From NCBI GenBank assembly GCA_963844395.1, contig CAWJNX010000002.1:868001-932000 (forward strand): a stretch of DNA of 64,000 nt, in the 5' to 3' direction. A program made the translations under genes and the position numbers. Below, in pieces: positions 50,010 to 58,618 of this stretch (position 1 is its first letter; each line of letters starts with the position of its first letter). Under the pieces are notes generated by a model, which did no database searches, was not told where the DNA came from, and saw only the letters and a program-made list of their open reading frames with translations. This stretch comes from VRUE01 sp963844395. Lineage in GTDB: Bacteria > Actinomycetota > Thermoleophilia > Solirubrobacterales > 70-9.

Positions 50010-50204
50010 GACACTGAGTGATTTTACTCAATGTATTGAGTGATTAGAAGGACGACCTGAGAAGGTTGCCGATAGTCGCCAAAGGCCAGCTCGGCCACCT
50101 GCGGCGTGCGCCAGGGATTAGGTGCGGTCCCTGGCAACTCTAATTGGAATAGTGAGGCTTTTAGTCCGTAGACTCTCTGAGCGAGTACGGCGACGCTTGC
50201 CGCG
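50010..50204. promoter_or_regulatory. Divergent regulatory region of the ATPase and XRE genes
   Basis: It contains a perfect dyad ACTCAAT-GT-ATTGAGT (50026-50041), two copies of TGAGTGATT (50014-50022 and 50037-50045) and, further right, CCAGGGA-10-TCCCTGG (50111-50134). The first two overlap the likely ATPase promoter, 17-36 bases before its start codon, and could be bound by the divergently encoded XRE protein. Confidence 0.5.
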
Positions 50205-50483
50205 GTGCTCACGTCCTCCACAGTATTTGAGGAAGCCGTCGGGGAAGCAGTCGTCGAGTTGCGCAAAAAGGAAGGGTTGAGCCAGGAAGACGCAGCTCTC
50301 GCCTGCGGCATTGACCGCAAGCACTTCGGCAACCTCGAGCGAGGAAAGAAGAGTCCCACGCTGCGCACCGTTTTGAAGATCGCTACGCAGTTCGGGGTTG
50401 AGCCGTCGGAGCTGTTGGGACGAGCGGAGGAGCTCCTCGCACGCCAGGCTAACCAAGCTTCGGCGAGCGCCAAGGCTCGTTGA
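50205..50483 (+). CDS. XRE-family helix-turn-helix protein
   Basis: A 92-residue protein, nearly all Cro/C1-type HTH: FEEAVGEAVVELRKKEGLSQ, EDAALACGIDRKHFGNLERG, KKSPTLRTVLKIATQFGVEP. Helix 2-3 (QEDAALACGIDRKHFGNLE) are clear. GTG start; no strong ribosome binding site. Its 3' end overlaps the convergent glyS by 35 bases. It may regulate the divergent ATPase gene through the dyads between them. A toxin partner is not evident. Confidence 0.85.
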   Translation: MLTSSTVFEEAVGEAVVELRKKEGLSQEDAALACGIDRKHFGNLERGKKSPTLRTVLKIATQFGVEPSELLGRAEELLARQANQASASAKAR

Positions 50484-51837
50484 GGCGCGAGGCGAGCTCG
50501 TCGGCAAGGCCCGCGATCGGGACTCGGGTCTGCTCTAGGGAGTCGCGGTCGCGGAGGGTGACGGTGTCGTCTTCCATCGTCTGGTGGTCGACGGTGATGC
50601 CCCAGGGGGTGCCGATCTCGTCCTGGCGGCGGTAGCGCTTGCCGATCGAGCCACCCTCGTCGAACTCGGCCGGTACACGCTTGCGCACCTCGGCGAAGAT
50701 CTCCCGGGCTTTCTCGGGCATGCCCTCCTTGGAGACGAGAGGAAGGACGGCGACCTTGACCGGGGCGAGGCGGGGGTGGAGGCGGAGCACGGTGCGCTGT
50801 CGGCCCTCGACTTCCTCGACGTCATAGGCGTCGACCAGGAAGGCGAGGGTGGCACGGTCGGCGCCGGCGGCCGGCTCGATCACGTGGGGGACGTAGCGCT
50901 CCTTGGTCCCCTGGTCGAAGTACTCGAGCTTCTCGCCGCTGAACTTGGCGTGCTGGGTGAGGTCGAAGTCGCCGCGGTTGGCGATGCCCTCCAGCTCCGA
51001 CCAGCCGATCGGGAAGAGGTACTCGATGTCGCTGGTCGCCGAGGAGTAGTGGGAGAGCTCGTCGGCTCCGTGGGCGCGGACGCGCAGCAGCTGCGGGCGG
51101 ATCCCCAGCTCGGTGTACCAGCGCTCGCGCTCCTCCATCCAGGTCCGGTGCCACTTCTCCGCTTCGGCCGGGGGCACGAAGAACTCCATCTCCATCTGCT
51201 CGAACTCGCGGGTGCGGAAGATGAAGTTGCCCGGCGTGATCTCGTTGCGGAAGGACTTGCCGATCTGGGCGATCCCGAAGGGCGGCTTCTTGCGGGCGAA
51301 GCCGAGCACGTTCTTGAAGTTGATGAAGATCCCCTGCGCGGTCTCCGGGCGCAGGTAGACCTCCGAGCCCTCGCCGGCGACCGGGCCGATGTGCGTCTCG
51401 AACATCAGGTTGAAGTGGCGCGGCTCCGAGAGCTCGCCGTCGCACTCCGGGCAGCGCAACTCCGCCGCGGGGTCGCCGCCTTCGGCCTCGACGGCCTCGC
51501 GCAGATGGTCCTCGCGCCAGCGCTTCTTGCACTTGCCGAGGCACTGGACGAGCGGGTCGGTGAAGCCCTCGAGGTGTCCCGAGGCCTCCCAGACGCGCGG
51601 GTGCTGGAGGATCGCCGAGTCGAGGGCGACGATGTCGTCGCGCTCCTGCAGCATCGCCCGCCACCACTCGGCTTTGACGTTATTCTTGAGCAGGACGCCG
51701 TAGTGGCCGTAGTCGTAGGTGGAGCCAAGACCGCCGTAGATCTCAGAGGACGGGAAGACGAAGCCGCGCCGTTTGCAGAGCGCGACGATCTCCTCCATCG
51801 TGGCCAGATCGGGCCGTGCCTCGGACTCGGTTGCCAT
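50449..51837 (-). CDS. glyS: Glycyl-tRNA synthetase (dimeric, class II)
   Basis: The 462-residue enzyme is the single-chain alpha2 type: ALCKRRGFVFPSSEIYGGLG at the N-terminus, motif 1 region, RPETAQGIFINFKNVL (motif 2 preceded by RNEITPGNFIFRTREFEQME), and the C-terminal anticodon-binding domain with APVKVAVLPLVSKEG and RYRRQDEIGTPWGITVD. It charges tRNA-Gly. The ATG at 51837 is used; the longer frame upstream is antisense to the FmdB gene. A pair of CxxC-like motifs (CLGKC, CPECDG) is present in an insertion. Confidence 0.96.
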   Translation of the reverse strand: MATESEARPDLATMEEIVALCKRRGFVFPSSEIYGGLGSTYDYGHYGVLLKNNVKAEWWRAMLQERDDIVALDSAILQHPRVWEASGHLEGFTDPLVQCLGKCKKRWREDHLREAVEAEGGDPAAELRCPECDGELSEPRHFNLMFETHIGPVAGEGSEVYLRPETAQGIFINFKNVLGFARKKPPFGIAQIGKSFRNEITPGNFIFRTREFEQMEMEFFVPPAEAEKWHRTWMEERERWYTELGIRPQLLRVRAHGADELSHYSSATSDIEYLFPIGWSELEGIANRGDFDLTQHAKFSGEKLEYFDQGTKERYVPHVIEPAAGADRATLAFLVDAYDVEEVEGRQRTVLRLHPRLAPVKVAVLPLVSKEGMPEKAREIFAEVRKRVPAEFDEGGSIGKRYRRQDEIGTPWGITVDHQTMEDDTVTLRDRDSLEQTRVPIAGLADELASRLNEPWRSPKLG

Positions 51838-51920
51838 CGGGGAAACGTATAGAGGAGGGCGCTCAGCGGGCGCCCGCCGCCAGGCTTCGGCGGAGACGAC
51901 TGCGATAATCCCCGCCCGCC

Positions 51921-52232
51921 ATGCCGATCTACGAGTACAAGTGCGCCAACGGACACGTCTTCGACGTGATCCAGAAGATGGCCGACGAGCCGCTGAGCGA
52001 GTGCCAGGAGTGCGGCGCATCCGCCGAGCGCGTCCTGCACCCGGTGGCGATCCACTTCAAGGGCTCGGGCTTCCACAACACCGACTACGGCAAGAAGCGC
52101 GGCGGCGCGGATGGCGCCAAGGAGTCAGGCGAGTCGAAGGGCTCGGACTCCAAGTCGGGCGACTCGAAGCCAAGTGAGTCGAAGTCGAGCGAGTCGAAGC
52201 CGGCGGCGGCCAGCGCCCCCAGCAGCGATTAG
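51921..52232 (+). CDS. FmdB-family zinc ribbon protein
   Basis: The N-terminal 45 residues are the FmdB regulatory zinc ribbon (MPIYEYKCANGHVFDVIQKM with CQECGASAERV), which binds one zinc through CxNGH and CxxC. The tail of about 50 residues is a Ser/Lys/Asp low-complexity run with repeated SKS units. It is probably a small regulator or RNA/protein-binding factor; function unknown for the family. It diverges from glyS and overlaps the end of the LytR gene by 4 bases. Confidence 0.88.
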   Translation: MPIYEYKCANGHVFDVIQKMADEPLSECQECGASAERVLHPVAIHFKGSGFHNTDYGKKRGGADGAKESGESKGSDSKSGDSKPSESKSSESKPAAASAPSSD

Positions 52233-53473
52233 CCGTTCAGCAGCTCCTTGACGGCGCGCCGCCGCTCCGATTCGGGGACTTCGATGCTGCCGGCAGGGCC
52301 TTCCCCGCAGCCCGAGTTGGTCCCTTCGCAGAGCACGTCGGCTTCGCTGTCGCCGCCGATCGCGGCAGCGAGGATGAGCTGAGGCATGGTGAAGAAGCCC
52401 ATGTCGCTGACGAAGGCCTTCGGCGCGTTCCAGCCGATGATCGGGCCCTTGACGAAGTTGTAGGGGAGGCGGAGTGGATCGGTGAGCCGTCCCTTGATGC
52501 CGCTGATCACCGCCTGCTGGGCCTTGGCCCGGTCGAAGTCGTCGTAGCCGAGGGCGTAGGCGCTGCGCCCGGTACCCGGACAGGGGCTCGGCTTGCGGAT
52601 CCGGGCGTAGGTGAGCGCCTGCTCGCCGTCCAGGGTGTTGTCGCCCTTGCCGAGCCGCAGCGAGTAGCCGCCCTGGCCGCCGCCGGCGCCGCCGGAGATG
52701 TCAGCGCAGATCTTCTGCGGGACGTCGACGACGACGCCGCCGACCGCGTCGATCAGGTCTTCGAAGCCGGTGAAGTCGACGATCGCGACGTGGTCTATCT
52801 CGATGCCGAGGAAACCCTCGACCGCTTCGATCTCCGCCCCGGCGCCGCCGAAGGCATAGGCGCCGTTGATCTTCTGCGGGCTCTGGCCGGGGATCTCGGC
52901 GTAGACGTCGCGTGGGATCGAGAGTTTGCGGAAGGCGCCGCCGCCGGCGCGGATCAGCATCAGCGTGTCGGCGCGGAACTGGCCGACTTCGCATTCGCCG
53001 TGCGGGGCATCGCCGTGGGACTGCTGCTCGAAGCACTCCTCGGAGGGCGCCGCGCCCGGCTCTTCGGTGTCCGGCGGGCGGGCGTCGGTGCCGAGGACGA
53101 GGATCGTCTGCGCGCTGGGCAGCAGCATCGGGTTGCCGTCCAGTGCCGACTTCGCGTCGCCGGAGAGCTTGAACGCCTGCAACTGGGCGGAGATGGCGAA
53201 GGCGAGGAAGCTGAGCAGGATCCAGCCGAGCGCGGCCAGGGCGAGCCACTTCAGAACTCGCCTCGAGCCGCGCCGCGGCAGGTGGGGAAAATGTTCTCGG
53301 TCGGGGCGCTCGCGGCCGGGCCTGCCGTCCCCGGGCAGCTTCGGCGGCTTCTCCCCACGCTCGCGCAGGCTGGAGAGATCGGGCTTGCGCAGGCCGCCGA
53401 GCAACCCCTTCCGGGCTCGGTAGACCTTGTAATCGGGCGGCCCGGAGGGCTGCTGCTCGCCGTTCTCGGGCAT
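52229..53473 (-). CDS. LytR-CpsA-Psr family protein
   Basis: The 414-residue protein has a cytoplasmic basic/proline-rich N-terminus, one membrane helix (about 73-95, LKWLALAALGWILLSFLAFA) and an extracellular LCP domain: ILVLGTDARP, FRADTLMLIRAGGGAFRKLSIPRD, VDVPQKICADISGG and LDGEQALTYARIRKP with the conserved arginines. LCP enzymes attach anionic glycopolymers to peptidoglycan. It diverges from the glucokinase gene. Confidence 0.93.
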   Translation of the reverse strand: MPENGEQQPSGPPDYKVYRARKGLLGGLRKPDLSSLRERGEKPPKLPGDGRPGRERPDREHFPHLPRRGSRRVLKWLALAALGWILLSFLAFAISAQLQAFKLSGDAKSALDGNPMLLPSAQTILVLGTDARPPDTEEPGAAPSEECFEQQSHGDAPHGECEVGQFRADTLMLIRAGGGAFRKLSIPRDVYAEIPGQSPQKINGAYAFGGAGAEIEAVEGFLGIEIDHVAIVDFTGFEDLIDAVGGVVVDVPQKICADISGGAGGGQGGYSLRLGKGDNTLDGEQALTYARIRKPSPCPGTGRSAYALGYDDFDRAKAQQAVISGIKGRLTDPLRLPYNFVKGPIIGWNAPKAFVSDMGFFTMPQLILAAAIGGDSEADVLCEGTNSGCGEGPAGSIEVPESERRRAVKELLNG

Positions 53474-53520
53474 AAAGGGCTAGAAATCATGCCGATGCCC
53501 GCGGTCGTCTGCGCACAGCC

Positions 53521-54483
53521 ATGAGCTCGAGCGAAGCGATCGGCGTCGATCTGGGCGGCACGAAGATGCTTCTCGGCGTCCTCGATCCCGCCTCGAAGGT
53601 GGTCTGGGAAAGCAACGAGCGCTCCACCGGCCACGACGAGGAGGAGCTGGTCGAGCTGCTCGTGCGCGAGATCGAAGAGGCGCGGGCCGAGCGTCCCGGG
53701 GTGGAGACGATAGGGCTGGGAATTCCCGCCACGATCGACCACGACAGGGGCCTCGCCGTCTCCGCCGTCAACCTGCCGATCGAGAACCTGCCGATCCGCG
53801 ACCTGGTCTCCGAGCGGATCGGTCTGCCTGTCTTCGTCGACAACGACGCCAACGTCGCGGCGCTCGCCGAGTACCTCTTCGGCGCCGCGCGGGGGACGCG
53901 GAACGCGGTGATGCTGACGATCGGCACCGGGATCGGCGGCGGCCTGATCCTCGGCGGCGAGCTCTACCGGGGAGCGACGGGGGCCGGCGCCGAGCTCGGC
54001 CACGTCGTGATCGCGATGGACGGACCGCGCTGCCAGGGCAACTGCCCCAGTCGCGGCTGCGTCGAGACGTTTGCCTCCGGCACCGCGATAGGCCGCGAGG
54101 GGCGCGAGGCTGCCGAGCGCGAGCCCGACTCCGCCCTGGGGCGGATGCTGGCCGACGGCGGCGAGATCGACGGCAGGGCGGTCACCGAGGCGGCGCTCGA
54201 CGGCGACCCGACCGCGGTCGGCGTCTTCGACCTGGTCGGCCGCCGGCTCGGAGTCGCGCTCGCCAGCTTCGCCAACGTCTTCGAGCCCGAGACGATCGTG
54301 ATCGGCGGCGGGGTGATCGCCGCCGGCGACCTGCTGCTGGAGCCGGCTCGCGCCGAGCTGCGGGCGCGGGCGCTGCCGCCGATGAACCGCACTTCGGTGG
54401 TCGAAGCCGAGCTGGGCAGCGGCGCCGGGATGATCGGTGCGGCGGCGATGGCGCGGGTCGAACTTGAGCGGGGCGGCCCCTGA
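53521..54483 (+). CDS. glk: ROK-family glucokinase
   Basis: The 320-residue sugar kinase has the phosphate motif GVDLGGTKMLLGVLD, the substrate motif LPVFVDNDANVAALAEYLFG with the catalytic Asp, GTGIGGGLILGGELYRGATGAGAELGHV and the ROK zinc motif CQGNCPSRGCVE. It phosphorylates glucose or a related hexose with ATP. ROK family members without an HTH, like this one, are usually kinases. It overlaps rsmI by one base (TGATG). Confidence 0.9.
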   Translation: MSSSEAIGVDLGGTKMLLGVLDPASKVVWESNERSTGHDEEELVELLVREIEEARAERPGVETIGLGIPATIDHDRGLAVSAVNLPIENLPIRDLVSERIGLPVFVDNDANVAALAEYLFGAARGTRNAVMLTIGTGIGGGLILGGELYRGATGAGAELGHVVIAMDGPRCQGNCPSRGCVETFASGTAIGREGREAAEREPDSALGRMLADGGEIDGRAVTEAALDGDPTAVGVFDLVGRRLGVALASFANVFEPETIVIGGGVIAAGDLLLEPARAELRARALPPMNRTSVVEAELGSGAGMIGAAAMARVELERGGP

Positions 54484-55310
54484 TGCCGGGCTCGCTGATC
54501 GTCTGCCCGACCCCGATCGGCAACCTGGACGACATCACGCTCCGCGTCCGCGACGCGCTGGTCAGCGCCGACTACATCGCCTGTGAGGACACGCGCCGCA
54601 CCGGTGGGCTGCTCGACAAGCTCGGCATCCGCCCGGCGCCACGGCTGGTCTCCAATCACGAGGGCAACGAAGCGGCGCGGGCGACCGAGCTGGCGCAGCG
54701 GATCGAGCGGGGCGAGACCGTCGCCCTCGTCTCCGACGCCGGGATGCCGGCGATCTCCGATCCCGGCTACCGGCTGATCCGCCGCTGCATCGACCGCAAC
54801 CTCGAGGTGACGGTGCTGCCGGGGCCCTCGGTGGTGCCGGTGGCGCTGGTCGCCTCCGGCCTGCCCACCGACCGCTGGCGCTTCGAGGGCTTCCTGCCGA
54901 AGCGGGCGGGCGAGATGGAGCGGGTGCTGCGCTCGACCGAGACCGTCGTCGCCTTCGAGTCGCCGCGCCGCGTCGGCGACTCGCTGGCCGCGCTGGCGGC
55001 GATCGCCCCCGATCGCACGGCCGCCGTCTGCCGCGAGATGACCAAGATGCACGAGGAGGTCTCGCGCGGCTCGCTGGCCGAGCTGGCGCGGCGCTTCCGC
55101 GGCGACGTCAAGGGGGAGATCGTGCTGGTGATCTGCCCGGCCTCCGCGGAGGAGCACGACAAGGACGTCGGCTTCGCCGTCGACGCCCTCCGCCACCTGG
55201 TCCAGTCGGGAGCGCGCCCGCGCGCCGCCGCCAGCGTCGTCGCCGCCCTGACCGGCACCCGCGCCAACGACCTCTACCGGGCGCTGACCGGGCGCGAGCC
55301 GCGCAAGTAG
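54483..55310 (+). CDS. rsmI: 16S rRNA (cytidine1402-2'-O)-methyltransferase
   Basis: The 275-residue protein has the tetrapyrrole-methylase fold with LIVCPTPIGNLDDITLRV, YIACEDTRRTGGLLDKLG, SDAGMPAISDPGYRL and VLPGPSVVPVALVASGLPTD, and a C-terminal helix-rich domain with GSGARPRAAASVVAALTG-like sequence. It methylates the ribose of C1402 in 16S rRNA together with RsmH. It is translated from the ATG overlapping the glk stop. Confidence 0.94.
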   Translation: MPGSLIVCPTPIGNLDDITLRVRDALVSADYIACEDTRRTGGLLDKLGIRPAPRLVSNHEGNEAARATELAQRIERGETVALVSDAGMPAISDPGYRLIRRCIDRNLEVTVLPGPSVVPVALVASGLPTDRWRFEGFLPKRAGEMERVLRSTETVVAFESPRRVGDSLAALAAIAPDRTAAVCREMTKMHEEVSRGSLAELARRFRGDVKGEIVLVICPASAEEHDKDVGFAVDALRHLVQSGARPRAAASVVAALTGTRANDLYRALTGREPRK

Positions 55311-55316
55311 CCGGCC

Positions 55317-55604
55317 CTATTTGTCGGCTGGATCGACGCCGAGGACATCCAGCACGCAGTGCTGGAAGAAGGCCTCGACCGTGACGCGTTCCTCTTGGAT
55401 CAGGGATGCCATCGAGATGCCGACGATCCCGTAGCTGCGGTACAGGAGCGTGGCAAGGCGGTTGACGGTTTCGAAGTCGAATCCGAGATCTTCGAGCAGA
55501 TGGCTCTGCGAAGAGATCGGCTCATCCGACCTCGGGGCGATCTCTGACAATTGGTCAATGAACCGCTCGAGGGATGGGCCCGCCGGCGCTTTTCCCGAGG
55601 CCAT
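55317..55604 (-). CDS. ACP-like protein lacking the phosphopantetheine serine
   Basis: The 95-residue protein has an acyl-carrier-protein-like layout: helix 1 (SLERFIDQLSEIAP), then SQSHLLEDLGFDFETVNRLATLL where carriers have LG-D-S-L, and later helices with VEAFFQHCVLDVLG. The position of the attachment serine is Phe or Glu (DFE), so it cannot carry phosphopantetheine in the usual way. It may be a scaffold or a fold look-alike. A TATATT lies about ten bases upstream of the ATG, so the message may be leaderless. Confidence 0.6.
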   Translation of the reverse strand: MASGKAPAGPSLERFIDQLSEIAPRSDEPISSQSHLLEDLGFDFETVNRLATLLYRSYGIVGISMASLIQEERVTVEAFFQHCVLDVLGVDPADK

Positions 55605-55845
55605 TATTAGGAAATATAAGACCTAAAAACCTTTGCGGCGGTAGAGGGGTATGGAGGTGTTCGTCAGGTTTTCCTCGTTTGGGTAATAGATCGACTAACC
55701 TGACGCCAGTCAGGCGGACAGGCTGCTCCTGGACCATGCCGCCGCGCCGCCGGGCAAAACCGAGATCGCCTGAGCATGCGGCTCTGGGGCGCGCCATCGA
55801 GGAATTAAATTCCAGCGCTGGGGATTTCACCAGCGATCAGCCGAG
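55605..55845. promoter_or_regulatory. Divergent regulatory region of the ACP-like gene and metG
   Basis: AT-rich at its left end (TTAGGAAATATAAGACCTAA, a weak dyad). Further right are CGTCAGGTT (55662) with AACCTGACG (55697) across 26 bases, CCTGAC-GCCA-GTCAGG (55700-55715), and GGAATTAAATTCC (55802-55814). It holds no convincing gene. The hairpin-forming segments resemble in style the other palindromes of the window. Confidence 0.45.
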
Positions 55846-57359
55846 ATGGCCTACTACGTCACCACCCCGATCTACTACGTCAACGCCGAGCCGCACCTCG
55901 GCCACGCCTACTCGACCCTGGCCGCCGACGTGCTCGCCCGCCACATGCGCCAGCGCGGCGAGGATGTCTTCTTCCTCACCGGCACCGACGAGCACGGCGA
56001 GCCGATCGAGAGCGCCGCCGAGCGCGAGGGGATCTCGCCGCAGGAGCTGGCCGACCGCAACGCGGCCAAGTTCGAAGAGCTGATGCCGATCATCGACGCG
56101 ACCAACGACTTCTTCATCCGCACCTCCGACCCCCGCCACGCCGAGCAGGTCGCCGAGATCATGCAGCGCGTCTACGACAACGGCTGGGTGACGAAGGGGG
56201 TCTACGAGGGCTGGTACTGCCCGCGCTGCGCCGACTTCAAAACAGAGCGCGAGCTGGGGCCGGGGCAGACCTGCCCGATCCACGAGATCCCGCTGGAGCG
56301 CGAACGCGAGGAGAACTGGTTCTTCCGCCTCTCCGCCTTCCAGGAGCGGCTCGAAGGCCTCTACGAGGAGCGGCCCGACTTCGTCGTCCCCGAGTTCCGC
56401 CGCAACGAGGCGGTCTCCTTCATCAAGCAGGGGCTGGAGGACGTCTCGCTCTCGCGGCCGAAGCTGAAGTGGGGGATGCGGCTGCCCTGGGACCCCGAGC
56501 AGCGGATGTACGTCTGGTTCGACGCGCTGCTCAACTACGTCACGGCGCTCACCTTCGCCCGCGAGGGCGAGGACCTGACCGAGCGCTTCTGGCCGGCCAG
56601 CCTGCACGTGATGGCGAAGGACATCCTCAAGTTCCACGCGGTGATCTGGCCGGCGCTGCTCTGGGCGGCGGACCTGGAGCCGCCGCGGCGGATGGCGATC
56701 CACGGCTACCTGTTGATGGGCGAGAAGAAGATGTCGAAGTCGCTCGGCAACGTGCTCGACCCGTTCGAGGCGATCGAGCGCTTCGGCGCCGACGCGCTGC
56801 GCTTCTACTGCTTCCGCGAGGTCAGCTTCGGCCAGGACGGCTCGATCTCGACCGCCGGCTTCGAGGCCCGCTACGAGACCGAGCTGGCCAACGACTTCGG
56901 CAACCTCGCCAGCCGCGTGCTGGCGATGGTCGAGCGCTACCGCGACGGCGTCGTGCCGGTGGCCGCCGTCGACGCCGTGCTGGAGGAGGACTTCGAAGGG
57001 GTCGTCGAGCGCTTCAGCGAGCTGCTCGACCGCGCCGAGCTGAGCGGGCGCTGGAGGAGGCCTGGAAGCTGGTCCGGCGCCTCAACCGCTACGTCGAGGA
57101 GACGCGGCCCTGGGAGCTGGCCAAGGACGAGGCCGACCCCGAGCGCCTCGACGAAGTCCTCTACAACCTCGCCGAGGGCCTGCGCGTCGTCACCCTCCTG
57201 CTCGTTCCCTACCTGCCGCAGACGAGCGACCAGCTGCTGGCAGCGCTGGCCGAGCCCTCGCGCGAGCTTTCGGAGTTCGGCTCCCGCCCCGGCGGGCAAA
57301 GCGTCGAGCGCGTCCCGCCGCTCTTCCCGAAGATCGAGTCCGAGCTCGCAAACGATTGA
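55846..57359 (+). CDS. metG: Methionyl-tRNA synthetase (one frame break)
   Basis: The class I enzyme is clear: TPIYYVNAEPHLGHAYSTLA (HIGH-like), the zinc knuckle with YCPRCADF and CPIHEI, VWFDALLNYVTAL, EKKMSKSLGNV near residue 297 (KMSKS) and the helical anticodon domain. The frame changes once near 57048: upstream LLDRAELSG, then LEEAWKLVRRLNRYVEETRP in the next frame through to FPKIESELAND and stop at 57359. One base appears to be missing. An essential gene should be intact, which points to sequence error. The full product would be about 504 residues. Confidence 0.93.
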
Positions 57360-57363
57360 TGCT

Positions 57364-57387
57364 TTTTGCCGGCTATAGCCGGCAAAA
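57364..57387. repeat. 24-bp perfect palindrome with CTATAG apex
   Basis: TTTTGCCGGCTATAGCCGGCAAAA is self-complementary over 24 bases (written here as arms TTTTGCCGGCTA and complement). It contains, at its centre, the stop codon of the hydroxy-acid oxidase gene on the minus strand, and follows metG by four bases. The same core recurs at 58584-58618. In RNA the U run precedes and the A run follows the stem, so it is not a standard terminator. Confidence 0.85.
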
Positions 57388-58559
57388 TCCTTCATCGCGT
57401 TCGGCTAGGGAACCCGGTTGGAGCTGGTCAGGGCTGGTGTAGCCGCAGAGGGCCATCGTCAGGTCGAGCTCGGCGAGGACCATCTTCAGGACCTTTTCGA
57501 CTCCCTCCTGGCCCTCCAGCGCCAGGCCCCAGACGTAGGGGCGGCCGAGCAGGACGGCGTCGGCGCCGAGGGCGAGCGCCTTGATCACGTCGGCGCCGCC
57601 GCGGATGCCGCTGTCGAAGAGGATCGCGAGGTCGTCGCCGACCGCTTCGGCGATCGGCGGCAAGGCGTCGAGCGAGGCGATCGCGCCGTCGACCTGGCGG
57701 CCGCCGTGGTTGGAGACGACGATGCCGTCGATCGCCGCGGCTCGCCGCCTCGCGGGCGTCCTCGACGTGCTGGATCCCCTTGACGACGATCGGCAGCGAG
57801 GTCTGCTCGCGCAGCCAGTCGAGGTCGTCCCAGGTCAGCGAGGGGTTGACGTAGACGCCGAGGAAGTGGCCGGTCGCCGCGCCCTGGTCCTCCTCCGGCG
57901 TCCTCTCGAGGTCGGCGCGGAAGACCGGGTCCTGGAAGTAGTTGGCGATGCCCATCCCGTTGAGGAAGGGCAGCCAGGCCTGCTGCAGGTCGCGCGGCTT
58001 CCAGCCCGGGATGAAGGTGTCGACGGTGAGCGACGATCGCTCCGTAGCCGGCGGCCTCGGCGCGGCCGACGAAGCTCTCGGCCAGGTCGGCGGTCGTTGG
58101 GCCAGTAGAGCTGGAACCAGCGCGGCGCCTCGCCGCCCGCCTCGGCGATCTCCTCCAGGGTGAAGTGCGGAGGCGGTGCTGGCGATCATCGGCAGGCCGA
58201 GCGCCGCCGCCGCCCGCGCGGTCGCCAGCTCGCCGTCCTCGTGGACGATCTTCTGGACGCCGATCGGCGCCAGCATCAGCGGCGCCGGCATCGGCGTGCC
58301 GAGCACCGTCGTCGAGAGGTCGCGGTCGGCGACGTCGCGCAGCATCCGCGGCACGATGCGGCGGCGCTCGAACGCGTCGCGGTTGGCCCGCATCGTGTCC
58401 TCGTTGCCGGCGCCGGCGAAGACGTAGTTGGCGGCCCGCTCCTCCATCGCCTCGCGGGCGCGCTGCTCCAGCTCGGCGACCGCAACCGGGACCGACGGCG
58501 TCTCGCCGCCCAGCCCGTACGGCGTAGATCTCCCGGTAGTAGTCGGCGAAGTCAGCCAT
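57373..58559 (-). CDS. FMN-dependent alpha-hydroxy-acid oxidase (several frame breaks)
   Basis: Pieces in three frames assemble into one enzyme of about 390 residues of the lactate oxidase/monooxygenase family. They include MADFADYYREIYA, EERAANYVFAGAGNEDTMRANRDAF, LGTPMPAPLMLAPIGVQKIV, NPSLTWDDLDWLREQTSLPI, KGIQHVEDAREA, ILFDSGIRGGADVIKALALG and VLLGRPYVWGLALEGQEGVE. FMN and substrate motifs are present. At least four frame changes are needed (about 58515, 58166, 58090-58035, 57742). The stop lies inside the palindrome at 57364-57387. Most likely intact in the cell. Confidence 0.75.
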
Positions 58560-58583
58560 CGGCGGGGAGGCTATTCGGTGATC

Positions 58584-58618
58584 GAAGCTTTTGCCGGCTA
58601 TAGGCCGGCAAAAGCTTC
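58584..58618. repeat. Hairpin element with TATAG apex
   Basis: Perfect 15-base arms (GAAGCTTTTGCCGGC and complement) enclose TATAG. The stop codon of the aldehyde dehydrogenase gene is in the loop, as with the element at 57364-57387, with which it shares TTTTGCCGGCTATAG. The two copies flank the hydroxy-acid oxidase gene. Confidence 0.85.

Noticed and set aside
48813..50483. Toxin-antitoxin pair made of the ATPase and XRE genes
   Set aside because: The genes are divergent, not an operon, and the ATPase has no toxin domain.
4827..58618. Treating all hairpins as ordinary Rho-independent terminators
   Set aside because: Several have the T run on the 5' arm and the A run on the 3' arm on both strands, and others lie within genes.
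586..58618. CRISPR array or insertion-sequence ends
   Set aside because: The repeats are not regularly spaced, have different stems, and no cas gene or transposase is present in the window.
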